NCBI GenBank assembly: GCA_963747375.1
Contig: CAVVFL010000022.1
Span: 248,001-312,000, forward strand
Direction: 5' to 3'
From: Sva-07 sp963747375
Lineage (GTDB): Bacteria; Actinomycetota; Acidimicrobiia; Acidimicrobiales; Ilumatobacteraceae
Length of the DNA: 64,000 nt
This document shows, in pieces, positions 1-8,856 of this stretch. The notes beneath the pieces were generated by a model. The model ran no database searches and was not told the origin of the DNA. It saw only the letters and a program-made list of their open reading frames with translations. Every line of letters starts with the position of its first letter. Position 1 is the first letter of the stretch. The position numbers were made by a program, and so were the translations under genes.

Positions 1-627
1 ATTCAGATCCGCCTGGTCGGCGATGCCAACGACTACGTGGGCAAGGGGCTGTCCGGTGGGCGGATCATCGTGCATCCGCATCCGTTCTCGCCCTTCGTCG
101 CCGAAGACCAGATCGTTGCCGGCAACGTGATCGCCTATGGCGCAACCGGCGGCGAGATCTTCCTTCGCGGCAAGGTCGGCGAACGCTTCTGCGTGCGGAA
201 CTCCGGGGCCACCGCCGTCAGCGAAGGTGTCGGCGACCACGGTTGTGAGTACATGACCGGCGGTCGCGTCGTGGTGCTCGGACCGACCGGGCGCAACTTC
301 GGTGCCGGCATGTCCGGTGGCATCGCCTACGTGTACGACCCGGGTGAGGTGTTCGCCAGCAAGGTGAACTACGACATGGTCGACCTCGAGGACCTCGACG
401 CGACCGACGTCGAGTTCCTCGGTGACATCATCGCCCGACACCGCGACCTCACCGGGTCGGCGGTCGCCGACCGGATTCTTCGGTCGTGGCACGACGCAGT
501 CGGTTCGTTTCGCAAGGTGATGCCGAGGGATTACAAGCGGGTGCTGACCGTGATCGCGGACTCGAAAGCGGCCGGTCTCGACGAAGAACAGACGGTGGAC
601 AAGATCATGGAGGCTGCTCGTGGGTGA
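1..627 (+). CDS. gltB: Glutamate synthase large subunit, C-terminal part (5'-truncated by window edge)
   Basis: Large subunit of NADPH-dependent glutamate synthase, which makes glutamate from glutamine and 2-oxoglutarate. Only the last 208 codons are present; the frame is open from base 1. The visible part is the GXGXG beta-helix domain, with Gly-rich repeats such as GKGLSGGRIIVHP, GEIFLRGKVGERF and GGRVVVLGPTGRNFGAGMSGG, followed by the usual short C-terminal tail. The stop overlaps the GTG start of gltD by 8 bases, so the two are translationally coupled. The catalytic glutaminase and FMN domains lie outside the window. Confidence 0.95.
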   Translation: MQIRLVGDANDYVGKGLSGGRIIVHPHPFSPFVAEDQIVAGNVIAYGATGGEIFLRGKVGERFCVRNSGATAVSEGVGDHGCEYMTGGRVVVLGPTGRNFGAGMSGGIAYVYDPGEVFASKVNYDMVDLEDLDATDVEFLGDIIARHRDLTGSAVADRILRSWHDAVGSFRKVMPRDYKRVLTVIADSKAAGLDEEQTVDKIMEAARG

Positions 628-2071
628 ACCGACCGGGTTCTTGAAGTGGGATCGGGAGACGCCGCAGCGGCGGCCCGTCCCCGTGCGACTGCGCGACTGG
701 AACGAGGTGTACGAGGAGTTCGATCCGGAGGCCCTCACGCACCAGGCGGGTCGGTGCATGGACTGCGGGATCCCGTTCTGCAACAACGGCTGCCCGCTCG
801 GCAACCTGATCCCGGACTGGAACGATCTCGTGTACCGCGACCACTGGCAGGATGCCATCGAGCGTCTCCACGCGACCAACAACTTCCCCGAGTTCACGGG
901 CCGCCTGTGCCCGGCACCGTGTGAGTCGGCGTGCGTGCTCGGCATCAACCAGAACCCCGTCGCCATCAAGCAGGTCGAAGTCGAGATCATCGATCGAGCC
1001 TGGGACGAGGGGTGGGTGACGCCACACACGTCGGCTGTCCGCACGGGCAAGCGCGTCGCGGTGATCGGCTCAGGTCCCGCCGGACTCGCAGCAGCACAGC
1101 AGCTCACCCGCGCCGGTCACGAGGTGGTCGTGCTCGAACGAGCCGACAGGATCGGTGGCCTCCTGCGCTATGGCATTCCCGAGTTCAAGATGGAGAAGCG
1201 TCACATCGATCGCCGCGTCGAGCAGATGGAGGCCGAGGGCACCGAGTTCCGCACCAACGCCGTCGTCGGCGAGAACGTCGACATCGAGGTGTTGCGGGCG
1301 TCGCACGACGCCGTGGTGTTGGCCTGTGGCGCGACCGCATGGCGCGATCTTCCGGTCCCCGGGCGTGAACTCGGCGGCATCCACCAGGCAATGGAGTACC
1401 TGCCGTTGGCCAACCGCGTACAGCTGGGCGACCTCGACAGGTCGCCGATCGATGTCAACGGCAGACACGTCGTGATCATCGGTGGCGGCGACACCGGGGC
1501 CGACTGTCTCGGGACTGCGCACCGGCAGGGGGCGGCATCGGTCACCCAGCTGGAGATCCTTCCGGAGCCGCCCCAGCACCGCTCCGACAACAACCCCTGG
1601 CCGCAGTTCGCCATGACCTACAAGGTGACGTCGGCGCACGAGGAGGGTGGCGAGCGCATGTACAGCGTCAGCACCGACGAGTTCCTCGACGACGGCAGCG
1701 GGCGCGTCCGAGCGCTTCGGCTCCACGAGGTCGCACTCGTCGACGGCGCGTTCGTCGAGGTCGAGAACACCAGCCACGAGATCCCCGCCGACTTCGTGTT
1801 CCTGGCGCTCGGATTCGTCGGGCCGGAGAAGGGTTCGTGGCTCGAGTCGCTCGGCGTCGAGTACGACCCACGGGGCAACGTCGCGCGCGACGCCAGGTAC
1901 ATGACCAATCAGCACGGACTGTTCGTCGCCGGCGACATGGGTCGGGGGCAGAGCCTGATCGTGTGGGCGATCGCCGAAGGCCGCGCTGCTGCTGCCGGTG
2001 TCGACGCCTACCTGATGGGTGAGACCCGGCTGCCGGCGCCGATCAAGCCGACCGATCGACCACTGCTGTGA
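620..2071 (+). CDS. gltD: Glutamate synthase small subunit
   Basis: The beta subunit (483 aa, normal length) passes electrons from NADPH through FAD and Fe-S centres to GltB. Cysteines 46, 49, 54 and 58, and a second group near residues 97-107 (CPAPCESAC), are the Fe-S ligands of the N-terminal ferredoxin-like domain. A dinucleotide motif GSGPAGLAAAQ near residue 150 binds FAD, and GGGDTGADC near 290 binds NADPH. The C-terminal FVAGDMGRGQSLIVWAIAEG is the conserved FAD-contacting end. Start chosen at GTG 620, overlapping gltB by 8 bases; no better upstream start fits. Confidence 0.97.
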   Translation: MGEPTGFLKWDRETPQRRPVPVRLRDWNEVYEEFDPEALTHQAGRCMDCGIPFCNNGCPLGNLIPDWNDLVYRDHWQDAIERLHATNNFPEFTGRLCPAPCESACVLGINQNPVAIKQVEVEIIDRAWDEGWVTPHTSAVRTGKRVAVIGSGPAGLAAAQQLTRAGHEVVVLERADRIGGLLRYGIPEFKMEKRHIDRRVEQMEAEGTEFRTNAVVGENVDIEVLRASHDAVVLACGATAWRDLPVPGRELGGIHQAMEYLPLANRVQLGDLDRSPIDVNGRHVVIIGGGDTGADCLGTAHRQGAASVTQLEILPEPPQHRSDNNPWPQFAMTYKVTSAHEEGGERMYSVSTDEFLDDGSGRVRALRLHEVALVDGAFVEVENTSHEIPADFVFLALGFVGPEKGSWLESLGVEYDPRGNVARDARYMTNQHGLFVAGDMGRGQSLIVWAIAEGRAAAAGVDAYLMGETRLPAPIKPTDRPLL

Positions 2072-2115
2072 CGTACCGCTCAGCGGGCTGATCACACTCC
2101 GGGCGGGGACGCGCC

Positions 2116-2121
2116 TACGCT
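2116..2121 (+). promoter_or_regulatory. -10 box TACGCT, leaderless start of LysM lipoprotein gene
   Basis: TACGCT ends 7 bases before ATG 2129 and no Shine-Dalgarno lies between, so transcription probably starts at or within a base or two of the start codon. Confidence 0.5.
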
Positions 2122-2128
2122 GGTCGCC

Positions 2129-2758
2129 ATGCAATCGTCACCCCTGCGCCGTGTCGGCGCCGTCGTCGCTCCGGTCATCGCCGGAGCGTTCCTGCTCGCC
2201 TCGTGCGGAGCTGCGGACAACTCCGCGACACAGTCGACGATCGACCTGAGTGCCGCGTCGACCGCCTTCGTCGTGCGTCCACCTGCGACCACGACCCCCG
2301 TCGTCGAGACCAGCGCGCCCGCCGCCGGCGAGGTCGTCACCACGGAGCAGGAATACGTCGTCCAGTCCGGTGACACGCCGATCGGCGTCGCCAAGACGTT
2401 CAACGTGACGCTCGCCGACCTGATCGCGTACAACGAGTGGGGCGCCAACGAATTCGCATACCCCGGCGACACCATCAAGATCCCGCCCGGTGGCACTGCC
2501 CCGGGAGTGACGACGGCCACCGATGCGACTGCGACGGCCGACGTCGTCACGACGGCCCCGGCCGGCACGATTCCTGATGCCGGCGACAACTGTGACCAGG
2601 GCGACTACACCATCGTCGAGGGCGACTACGAGGGCAAGGTGGCGACGAACTTCGATGTGACCGTCGAGGCACTGCGAGCTGCCAACGCCAGCACGCCGAA
2701 CTACTCGTCGTTCTACCCCGGCCTGGTCATCGTCATTCCTGCCAAGGCGGCCTGCTGA
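2129..2758 (+). CDS. Secreted lipoprotein with two LysM domains
   Basis: A 209-aa envelope protein. The N-terminus has a basic start, a hydrophobic stretch and a lipobox ending LLASC (Cys about residue 29), so it should be lipid-anchored. A Thr/Ala-rich linker precedes a first LysM repeat at about residues 75-115 (YVVQSGDT...YPGDTIKIP); a second Thr/Ala linker leads to a second repeat at about 155-205 (YTIVEGDY...YPGLVIVIP). LysM domains bind N-acetylglucosamine-containing glycans, so it probably attaches to peptidoglycan; no catalytic domain is present. Two cysteines, near residue 153 and at the extreme C-terminus, bracket the second LysM and could form a disulfide. Confidence 0.85.
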   Translation: MQSSPLRRVGAVVAPVIAGAFLLASCGAADNSATQSTIDLSAASTAFVVRPPATTTPVVETSAPAAGEVVTTEQEYVVQSGDTPIGVAKTFNVTLADLIAYNEWGANEFAYPGDTIKIPPGGTAPGVTTATDATATADVVTTAPAGTIPDAGDNCDQGDYTIVEGDYEGKVATNFDVTVEALRAANASTPNYSSFYPGLVIVIPAKAAC

Positions 2759-2777
2759 ACCTCGCTGGACAACGGCC

Positions 2778-3452
2778 TCACTGGAAGACGAAGTTCGTCT
2801 CCTTGACGATGTCCATGGTGGCGCTGCTCGCGATCGAGTAGCGGTGGCCAGGGAAGAGAATCGTCGTGTCGGGGACCTCGGCGAGGCGTCGGAGACTCTC
2901 GGCCATCTTCGCCGGGTCCGATCCCGGCAGGTCGGTGCGCCCGCAGCCCTCGAGGAACAGCGTGTCACCGGCGATCAGCCGGTCGTCGACGAAGAAGCAC
3001 TGGCTTCCCGGCGTGTGACCCGGCGTGTGGACGAGACTGATCTCGATCTCGCCGACTCTGACGATGTCGCCCGAATCATGGCCGACGAGATGATCCGCGG
3101 TGACCGAGGTGGCCTTGGTGACCCATTCGATCTCGTCGCGCTGCACATGGATCGGGCAGTCGATGTGGTCGAGCAGCTCCGAGATGCCCTCGATCGAGTG
3201 GCCCATCATCGAGCCCCCGACGTGATCGGGGTGGTAATGCGTTGCGAGGGCACCTGTCACCGTCATGCCGTCGACGCCGACGAGATCGATCAGCTCGCCG
3301 ACGGCGTAGGCCGGATCGACGAGGACACATTCGCGGCTGCGGCGGTCACCGACCGCGTAGACGAAGTTGACCATCTGCGATGCGAGCGGATCGCCGACCG
3401 CGAAGTCGCGGCCGGACAGGAGCTGACGGAAGTACAAGGGTGAGGGGGGCAC
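2778..3452 (-). CDS. MBL-fold metallo-hydrolase (glyoxalase II / persulfide dioxygenase-like)
   Basis: A 224-aa metallo-beta-lactamase-fold hydrolase. The metal motif THYHPDHVGG is clear, followed by the downstream ligands in HTPGHTPGS, AGDTLF and FPGH. The family includes hydroxyacylglutathione hydrolases and persulfide dioxygenases; the sequence alone does not decide. Start chosen at GTG 3452 because a -10 box (TAGCGT) ends 7 bases upstream and the family usually begins close to this LYFRQLLSGRDF segment; the open frame extends 18 codons further but would run into the divergent gene. It shares a symmetrical promoter with the ProA-like gene. Convergent with the LysM gene. Confidence 0.85.
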   Translation of the reverse strand: MPPSPLYFRQLLSGRDFAVGDPLASQMVNFVYAVGDRRSRECVLVDPAYAVGELIDLVGVDGMTVTGALATHYHPDHVGGSMMGHSIEGISELLDHIDCPIHVQRDEIEWVTKATSVTADHLVGHDSGDIVRVGEIEISLVHTPGHTPGSQCFFVDDRLIAGDTLFLEGCGRTDLPGSDPAKMAESLRRLAEVPDTTILFPGHRYSIASSATMDIVKETNFVFQ

Positions 3453-3458
3453 ACGCCT

Positions 3459-3465
3459 TACGCTA
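3459..3465. promoter_or_regulatory. Shared symmetrical -10 element for two divergent leaderless genes
   Basis: On the plus strand TACGCT (3459-3464) ends 7 bases before ATG 3472. On the minus strand TAGCGT (3465 down to 3460) ends 7 bases before GTG 3452. The two boxes overlap by five bases. No Shine-Dalgarno is seen for either gene. Confidence 0.55.
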
Positions 3466-3471
3466 ATTGCG

Positions 3472-4991
3472 ATGACGGCGGGACCAGAGATCGCACCATT
3501 GAGCAAGCTGGTGGCAGGACAGGAGATCCCGTTCGGCGGTGACCGTGTGGTGCGCGTCGACGCCGACCTCGCCGAACGGTTCGCGCCCGGCGATCGATTG
3601 ATCGTCGTGCAGGCGAGCGGCGCGCTCGCTCCACATCCCCGCGGCCGTGCACGCGTTGGTCGACGATGCGATCACCGATGCCGCCGACGCGTTCGCCGCG
3701 TTGGCCGCGTGCAGCGACGAATCGATCTCGGCGTTCTTCGACCTGTTCGCAGCCGCCCTGGCCGACGACGAAGAGTTCTCGACCATGACGGCGGCGAACG
3801 CCGCCGACGTCGCGACGGCGACGGAACGCGGGCGCTCGACGACACGTCTCGTCCTCGACGAGCCGATGCGGCGGGGAATGATCGACGGCCTGCGGAGCTG
3901 GCGCGACTCGGACAGTCGCCGTGAGGGAACGATCCGGCACGTCGACCATGCTCAGTGGTCGGTCGACGCGAACCGGGCTCCACTCGGCGTCGTGGGATTC
4001 GTGTTCGAGGGTCGCCCGAACGTCTTCGCCGACGCGTGCGGCGTCGTGAGAACCGGCAACGCCGTGGTGCTGCGCATCGGTTCCGATGCCCTCGGGACCG
4101 CCCGAGCGATCGTCGAGCGGGCGCTCGCTCCCGCCCTGGCAGCGGCCGGCCTCCCGCCGGGCATCGTTCGGTTGATCGACTCGCCCACGCACGCCGCTGG
4201 TCATGCGCTGTTCAGCGACAGGCGCCTCGCGCTGGCCGTCGCCCGCGGATCCGGCCCGGTCGTTGCCGAACTCGGTTCGGTGGCCGCGCAGTCCGGTACG
4301 CCGGTGAGCCTGCACGGCACGGGCGGGGCCTGGATGGTGGTGGGCGAGAGCGCTGATCCCGCCGTCGTGCGACGAGCCGTCGCCAATTCGCTCGACCGCA
4401 AGGTCTGCAACACGCTCAACGTGTGTGCGATCGTCCGCGAGCGGTGCACCTGCACATGTTCGTGCATTTCTGGACGGGCTCGACGAGGCGGCCGCAGTCC
4501 GCGAGGCGCCGCCACGGCTCCATGTCGTCGCGGGAGGCGAATCGGTGGTCACCGACGGACGATTCGATCGATCGGTCACGATTCGGCGCGCCGACGGCCC
4601 TCGTGAGGAACCATCCGCGTCGACCATCGACCTCGACGGTCTGGCCGTCGAGTGGGAGTGGGAGCAGTCGCCGGAGGTCACCCTGGTCGTGGTGGACTCG
4701 GTCGACCACGCCGCCGAACTGTGCAACCGCTACAGCCCACACTTCGTGGCATCGTTGATCAGCCGGGATCCTGCGGAGCACGATCGGTTCTATGCGACCG
4801 TCGACGCGCCGTTCGTCGGCAACGGATTCACGCGCTGGGTCGACGGGCAGTACGCCCTCGACGCGCCGGAACTCGGCCTGTCGAACTGGCAGGCGGGCCG
4901 CACGCTGGGACGCGGTGCGATTCTGTCCGGTGACAGCGTCCACACCGTGCGATACCGGGCGGTCGTCACCGACCATTCCGTCCGACGCTGA
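3472..4991 (+). CDS. proA: Glutamate-5-semialdehyde dehydrogenase-like protein (ProA family), two frameshifts
   Basis: Aldehyde-dehydrogenase-fold protein closest to gamma-glutamyl phosphate reductase, the second step of proline synthesis. Family signatures are FVFEGRPNVFADACG with GNAVVLR (NADP-binding region), the active-site segment DRKVCNTLNVC, and a C-terminal VDAPFVGNGFTRWVDGQYA. The reading frame is broken twice: near 3626 (removing one C gives GALLHIPAAVHAL) and near 4445 (removing one T gives VRERAPAHVRAFL). Repaired length is about 505 aa, longer than the usual 415-430, with an N-terminal region unlike standard ProA. No proB is adjacent. It may be a divergent ProA paralogue rather than the housekeeping enzyme. 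Confidence 0.7.
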
Positions 4992-4994
4992 GCG

Positions 4995-7061
4995 TTACTT
5001 CCAGATGCCGGTGATGTCGACGATCAGGTAGGTCGGGGCGCTGGTCGTCACGCAGACCGAGCCCTGTGCATCGAGCATGACGTTGGCGCCGTTGGCCACT
5101 GCGGCCACCCCGGGGAAGTTCAGGTTCGAGACGGAGGTGCTGCCCCCGCACGGGGTCACCGTGAGGAAGCCGGCGGCGGGTCCGCCGGTTGCGACGAGGT
5201 TCAGCGTCGCCGCCTGCGCATCCGCAGAGATTCCACGGCTACCGGCGACCTGCACCCTGAAGACCTCGCCGGGCTGGATCATCCTGGCTCCGGATCCGCC
5301 GTTGAGATCCGGATGGGTCTGTCGGGTGTCGGTCAGTCGGAGCGGGCTCAGCGGGACGAAGTCCAGGCCACGTTGGGGGCCGAACCACCCGGTGATGTCG
5401 ATGATGACATTGGTGGTGATGTTGCTCGTCAGGCAGATCGTTCCGTCTGCGCCCGTCGGCACGATTGCGGAGTTCGCCCTCGCGAGGCCGATCCGTGGGT
5501 TCATCGTGGAGACGTCAGGCTCGGCGACATCGCAGGGGAAGGCCCGCACCCAGCCGTCCTGATCAGGGAGGACGCCGGTGAGGTTGACGGCCACCGCGAC
5601 GGCGGCGTCAGGAGCCGGGCTCCCGTTGCCCTCGACGTCGACCCGGAGCACCTGGCCGGCCTGCAAGGGCTGACCGCTGCGAGTGTCGAGCAGACGCTGT
5701 GGGTTCACCGGATTGAACCATTGGGTTGCGCCCGGTGAGGCGTATCCGTTGACGTCGATGATCACGTCGGTGGCGGTGCTCGCGAACAAGCAGAGCGCAC
5801 CTTGGTCGAGTGGGATGATGGCCTGGTTCGGCATCGCTTCGTAGGCCTCGAAGTTGAGCGTCGAGAACGAAGGGTTGGTTTCTGCGCAGTTGGATGCGGT
5901 CAGGTAGCCGGCCGCTGTCGCGTTGGCTGCGGTGAAGTTCGCGCTGACCGAGGTGATGTTTGCAGGAAGCCCGGACTGACCGGCGACGGGCACCCTCACG
6001 ACCTGATTCGCTTCGAGCCGGAAGATCATTCGCGGGAGGCGGGAATCGGCGAAGCGGAAGGGTGTGATCGGCTGGAACGGGTCGCCCGCCGAGAGCGCAA
6101 CCGTGTTGCCCAGCGGAGCTGGGGGAGCGGCCGGCGCCAGGCTGGCGCTGAGTTCGGCGTTCGGGTCGACGTTGAACGACCAGGTTGCGTCGCCGCCGTT
6201 GGAGCCAACGCTCACGGTGTACGCCCCGGTGACGAGCGGGCTGGCGGGGACGACCACCACGGCGTTGTCGCCGCTGAGGATGGCGCTCGCCGTGCCGCTG
6301 GTGTTGGCCTTGTGGAGCACGCAGGTCGGGATCGGGCCGTTCGGGCCGATCAACGTGGCGTTCGCCGCGCTGACCGCCGAGGGCATGAGGGCGATGAGCG
6401 GGAGCCCGACGGTGTTGCCTTCCCAGCTGCAGAAGGTCCGGGGATCCGGCGACTCGGCGACGAACCGGGTGAGGCTCGTCGTCGCACCGTTACCGGGGAA
6501 CACCACCGGTACAGCGGGCTTCGGGGCGGCCCAGTTGTTGCCGCGGATGACGTCGAGCGTGCCCGCCGACCTCCAGGGGGTCGCCGTCGGATTCGGTGGG
6601 CTGGCGCAGATGCCGAAGCCGGTCTGCGTCAACGAGGAGCGCAGGAGGCCGATGGCGTGGAACGGACCGGACATCCAGAGGTCGATGTGGCTTCTGGCGG
6701 TTGCGGCCGCATTGGTCGAGACGGCAACGTTGCTGCTGTTGCCGGCCTCGTCGCCGGTGGTGGTGTACCCGGCGGTACCCGGCGCTTCGTCGTGTGCGAT
6801 GCCGTTCAGGAGCATCCAGCAGGAGTGGTCGACGGCGCCACCGGACCAGGTGGGATTCGCGGTGACCGGGGCGAGGCCCGATTGTGCCCGATACGCATTC
6901 ACGACTCCGAGCCAGTCCGTGTTGGACACTCCGGCCGCTTCCACGGGTCGAGACAGCGGGCCGTCGACGGCGACACTGATCGTGGCAATGGCGATGGCGG
7001 CAACCACGAGTCGCCGGAGCATCCCACGGGGTGTCGTGGGAGTTGCGGGGGCAGTCGGCAT
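4995..7061 (-). CDS. Secreted CAP/SCP-domain protein with three C-terminal beta-rich repeats
   Basis: A 688-aa exported protein. A hydrophobic signal segment (LRRLVVAAIAIATISVAV) ending near VEAAG precedes a CAP (cysteine-rich secretory / YkwD-like) domain at about residues 45-160, with the family features AYRAQSGLAPV, LNGIAHDE and GPFHAIGLL. A beta-sandwich-like linker follows. From about residue 315 to the end there are three related units of some 120 aa, each with an RxxDTR/FADSR start, an N-T-A strand, a C...S..NF pair, and an ending like DVIIDVNGY, NVIIDITGW or YLIVDITG. Start chosen at ATG 7061, preceded by GAGAAG; an in-frame start 81 bases upstream is less likely. Its role is unknown; CAP domains are often extracellular lipid or peptide binders. 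Confidence 0.8.
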   Translation of the reverse strand: MPTAPATPTTPRGMLRRLVVAAIAIATISVAVDGPLSRPVEAAGVSNTDWLGVVNAYRAQSGLAPVTANPTWSGGAVDHSCWMLLNGIAHDEAPGTAGYTTTGDEAGNSSNVAVSTNAAATARSHIDLWMSGPFHAIGLLRSSLTQTGFGICASPPNPTATPWRSAGTLDVIRGNNWAAPKPAVPVVFPGNGATTSLTRFVAESPDPRTFCSWEGNTVGLPLIALMPSAVSAANATLIGPNGPIPTCVLHKANTSGTASAILSGDNAVVVVPASPLVTGAYTVSVGSNGGDATWSFNVDPNAELSASLAPAAPPAPLGNTVALSAGDPFQPITPFRFADSRLPRMIFRLEANQVVRVPVAGQSGLPANITSVSANFTAANATAAGYLTASNCAETNPSFSTLNFEAYEAMPNQAIIPLDQGALCLFASTATDVIIDVNGYASPGATQWFNPVNPQRLLDTRSGQPLQAGQVLRVDVEGNGSPAPDAAVAVAVNLTGVLPDQDGWVRAFPCDVAEPDVSTMNPRIGLARANSAIVPTGADGTICLTSNITTNVIIDITGWFGPQRGLDFVPLSPLRLTDTRQTHPDLNGGSGARMIQPGEVFRVQVAGSRGISADAQAATLNLVATGGPAAGFLTVTPCGGSTSVSNLNFPGVAAVANGANVMLDAQGSVCVTTSAPTYLIVDITGIWK

Positions 7062-7213
7062 CGATGCTTCTCGTCTGGTCGCGGGAATCATGCGACCAAT
7101 GCATCGGACCGCGCCTGTACGTTCTGAAGTCGTCGGCGACAATTTCTTCGTATTTCTTGACAGAATCCTGACTCCGCATCGAGCCCGATCTGACCCGTTC
7201 TCTCCCGCCTCCG
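7062..7213. other. 152-bp divergent intergenic region, CAP gene / CPBP gene
   Basis: This gap must contain both divergent promoters. A perfect TTGACA is at 7157-7162 on the plus strand, but no convincing -10 box follows at 16-18 bases, so I do not call a promoter. Confidence 0.4.
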
Positions 7214-8131
7214 TTGCCCGGCACCGCTGTGCTGCTCACCGCGGACCGCCGCCGAGCACCTGAGGTGACGACGCTGCCCATCGCGGCCGCCGTCGGTGCG
7301 GTTCTCGTGCTCACAGCGTCACTCATCGCGTCGAAGTACCTCCTCGAGGTCGTCATCGAGTTCCAGTGGCCGATCGCCGCGTATGTTGCGCTGCTCGCCA
7401 CCGTTGGATACGCCCCATCGGTGTGGTGGTGTCGGTACGCCAGCCGAAGATGGGCCACGGGGCGGCTCGGACCTGACATCGGGCTGCGACCGCAGTGGTC
7501 GGACCTCGGTTGGGGTCCGGTGGTCTGGTTGGGGGCGATCGGCGCACAGGTGGTCGCGGCGGCGATCGTCGTCGCGCTCGACGTACCGATCTCGAGCAAC
7601 ACCGAATCGATCAACGAGGCGTCGATCGATCGAACCTATGTCGTGTCACTCGTCATCACCGCGGTGATCGCCGCGCCGATCGTCGAGGAGATGGTCTTTC
7701 GGGGGGTCGTGCTGCGGGGTCTGCGCAGCCGACTGCCGGCGGTGCTTGCCGTCGCCCTGCAGGGTGTGCTGTTCGGTGCTGCGCACGTCGACCCAGTTCA
7801 TGGCACCGGCAATGTCGGCTTGGTCATGGTGCTGTCGGGCGTGGGCATCGCCTTCGGGGTCGCCAGTCACCTGCTGCGCCGGATCGGGCCGTCGATCGTC
7901 GCGCACGCACTGTTCAACGGGGCCGTGCTCCTGGTGGTGTTGACCGGCGTTGCCGACCGACTCCAGGACGCGAGTTCAGCGCGCGAAGAGATCGGCGTTG
8001 TCGATCAACCGCACGTCGCCGATACGGGCAGCGATGGCGATTCGGTACCGACCGGGAATCCGATTCCTGTCGAGCACGGACTCGACCACCTCGAGTGTGT
8101 CGGCGTCGAAGACGCTCACGTAGTCGAGTGA
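7214..8131 (+). CDS. CPBP-family intramembrane metalloprotease
   Basis: A membrane protein with about seven hydrophobic segments and the three CAAX-protease/bacteriocin-processing (Abi) motifs: EEMVFRG (diglutamate motif), FGAAHV, and HALFN. These coordinate the catalytic zinc within the membrane; the substrate is unknown. Start is uncertain: TTG 7214 opens the frame, GTG 7229 is an alternative. The last 51 codons run antisense through the 3' end of panC (156-bp overlap) and have no membrane or family character, so the true stop may have been lost near 7975 by an undetected indel or substitution; the conserved domain ends near 7960. Confidence 0.75.
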   Translation: MPGTAVLLTADRRRAPEVTTLPIAAAVGAVLVLTASLIASKYLLEVVIEFQWPIAAYVALLATVGYAPSVWWCRYASRRWATGRLGPDIGLRPQWSDLGWGPVVWLGAIGAQVVAAAIVVALDVPISSNTESINEASIDRTYVVSLVITAVIAAPIVEEMVFRGVVLRGLRSRLPAVLAVALQGVLFGAAHVDPVHGTGNVGLVMVLSGVGIAFGVASHLLRRIGPSIVAHALFNGAVLLVVLTGVADRLQDASSAREEIGVVDQPHVADTGSDGDSVPTGNPIPVEHGLDHLECVGVEDAHVVE

Positions 8132-8852
8132 CGCCAGCGGCTCGGCATCGACCACCGACGACGCGGTGGCGATCACGTCGTCGATCGGCGTGTCGGGGTG
8201 GAGCGCCGTCTGTCGGGCCCGTTCGATCGCTCGCGGAATCGCCGTGGCGGCCTGGCGCTCGTGTGGCGTCAGCCGTCGATTTCGGCTCGAGAGCGCCAAG
8301 CCGTCGGGCTCGCGAACGGTCGGACAGCCTGCGACCTCGACGCCGAGATCGAGATCGGTCACCAGGCGTCGGATGACGGCCAACTGCTGGAAGTCCTTCT
8401 CGCCGAACACGGCGACGTCGGGCATCACGGCGGCGAGGAGCTTGGTGACCACGGTGGCAACACCTTCGAAGTGTCCGGGGCGGCTCCGGCCCTCCATGGT
8501 CGTGGCGAGCCGGCCCGGTAGCACACGAGTGTCGAACCCCTTCGGATACATCGCTGGAGCAGACGGCGCATAGACCGCATCGACGGCAGCGGCGTCACAT
8601 GCGGCGAGATCGGCCTCGATCGGGCGCGGATAGCCGGTGAAGTCGAGCGACTCGCCGAACTGCAGGGGATTGACGAAGATCGAGACGACGACGACGTCAG
8701 CGAGGGAACGGGCGAGCTCGATGAGCGCCAGATGACCTACGTGGAGCGCACCCATCGTCGGCACGAGCGCGATCGAACTGGCCCGCCCGCGTCGCCTCGC
8801 GTGACCAATTGCGCATGTCGGCGGGGGTGTCGATGATGGTCGGGGTCGCCAC
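7976..8852 (-). CDS. panC: Pantothenate synthetase (one frameshift)
   Basis: Condenses pantoate and beta-alanine with ATP to give pantothenate, the coenzyme A precursor. Signatures: VPTMGALHVGH (HIGH-type nucleotide motif), VSIFVNPLQF, the RPGHFEGVATVV region, FGEKDFQQL, and a KMSKS-like segment GLALSSRNRRL. The first 25 codons are in another frame: an extra base in the AA at 8776-8777 (plus strand) must be removed to join TPTIIDTPADMRNW to SIALVPTMG. Start at GTG 8852, 4 bases after the upstream peptidase gene. About 290 aa repaired, typical for PanC. Confidence 0.9.
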
Positions 8853-8856
8853 GTCG

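Noticed and set aside
1070..2134. 354-residue minus-strand open frame opposite gltD
   Set aside because: gltD is intact with all family motifs; the antisense frame is low-complexity and typical of codon-bias shadows.
7157..7162. Perfect TTGACA -35 box before the CPBP gene
   Set aside because: No acceptable -10 box lies 16-18 bases downstream on the same strand.
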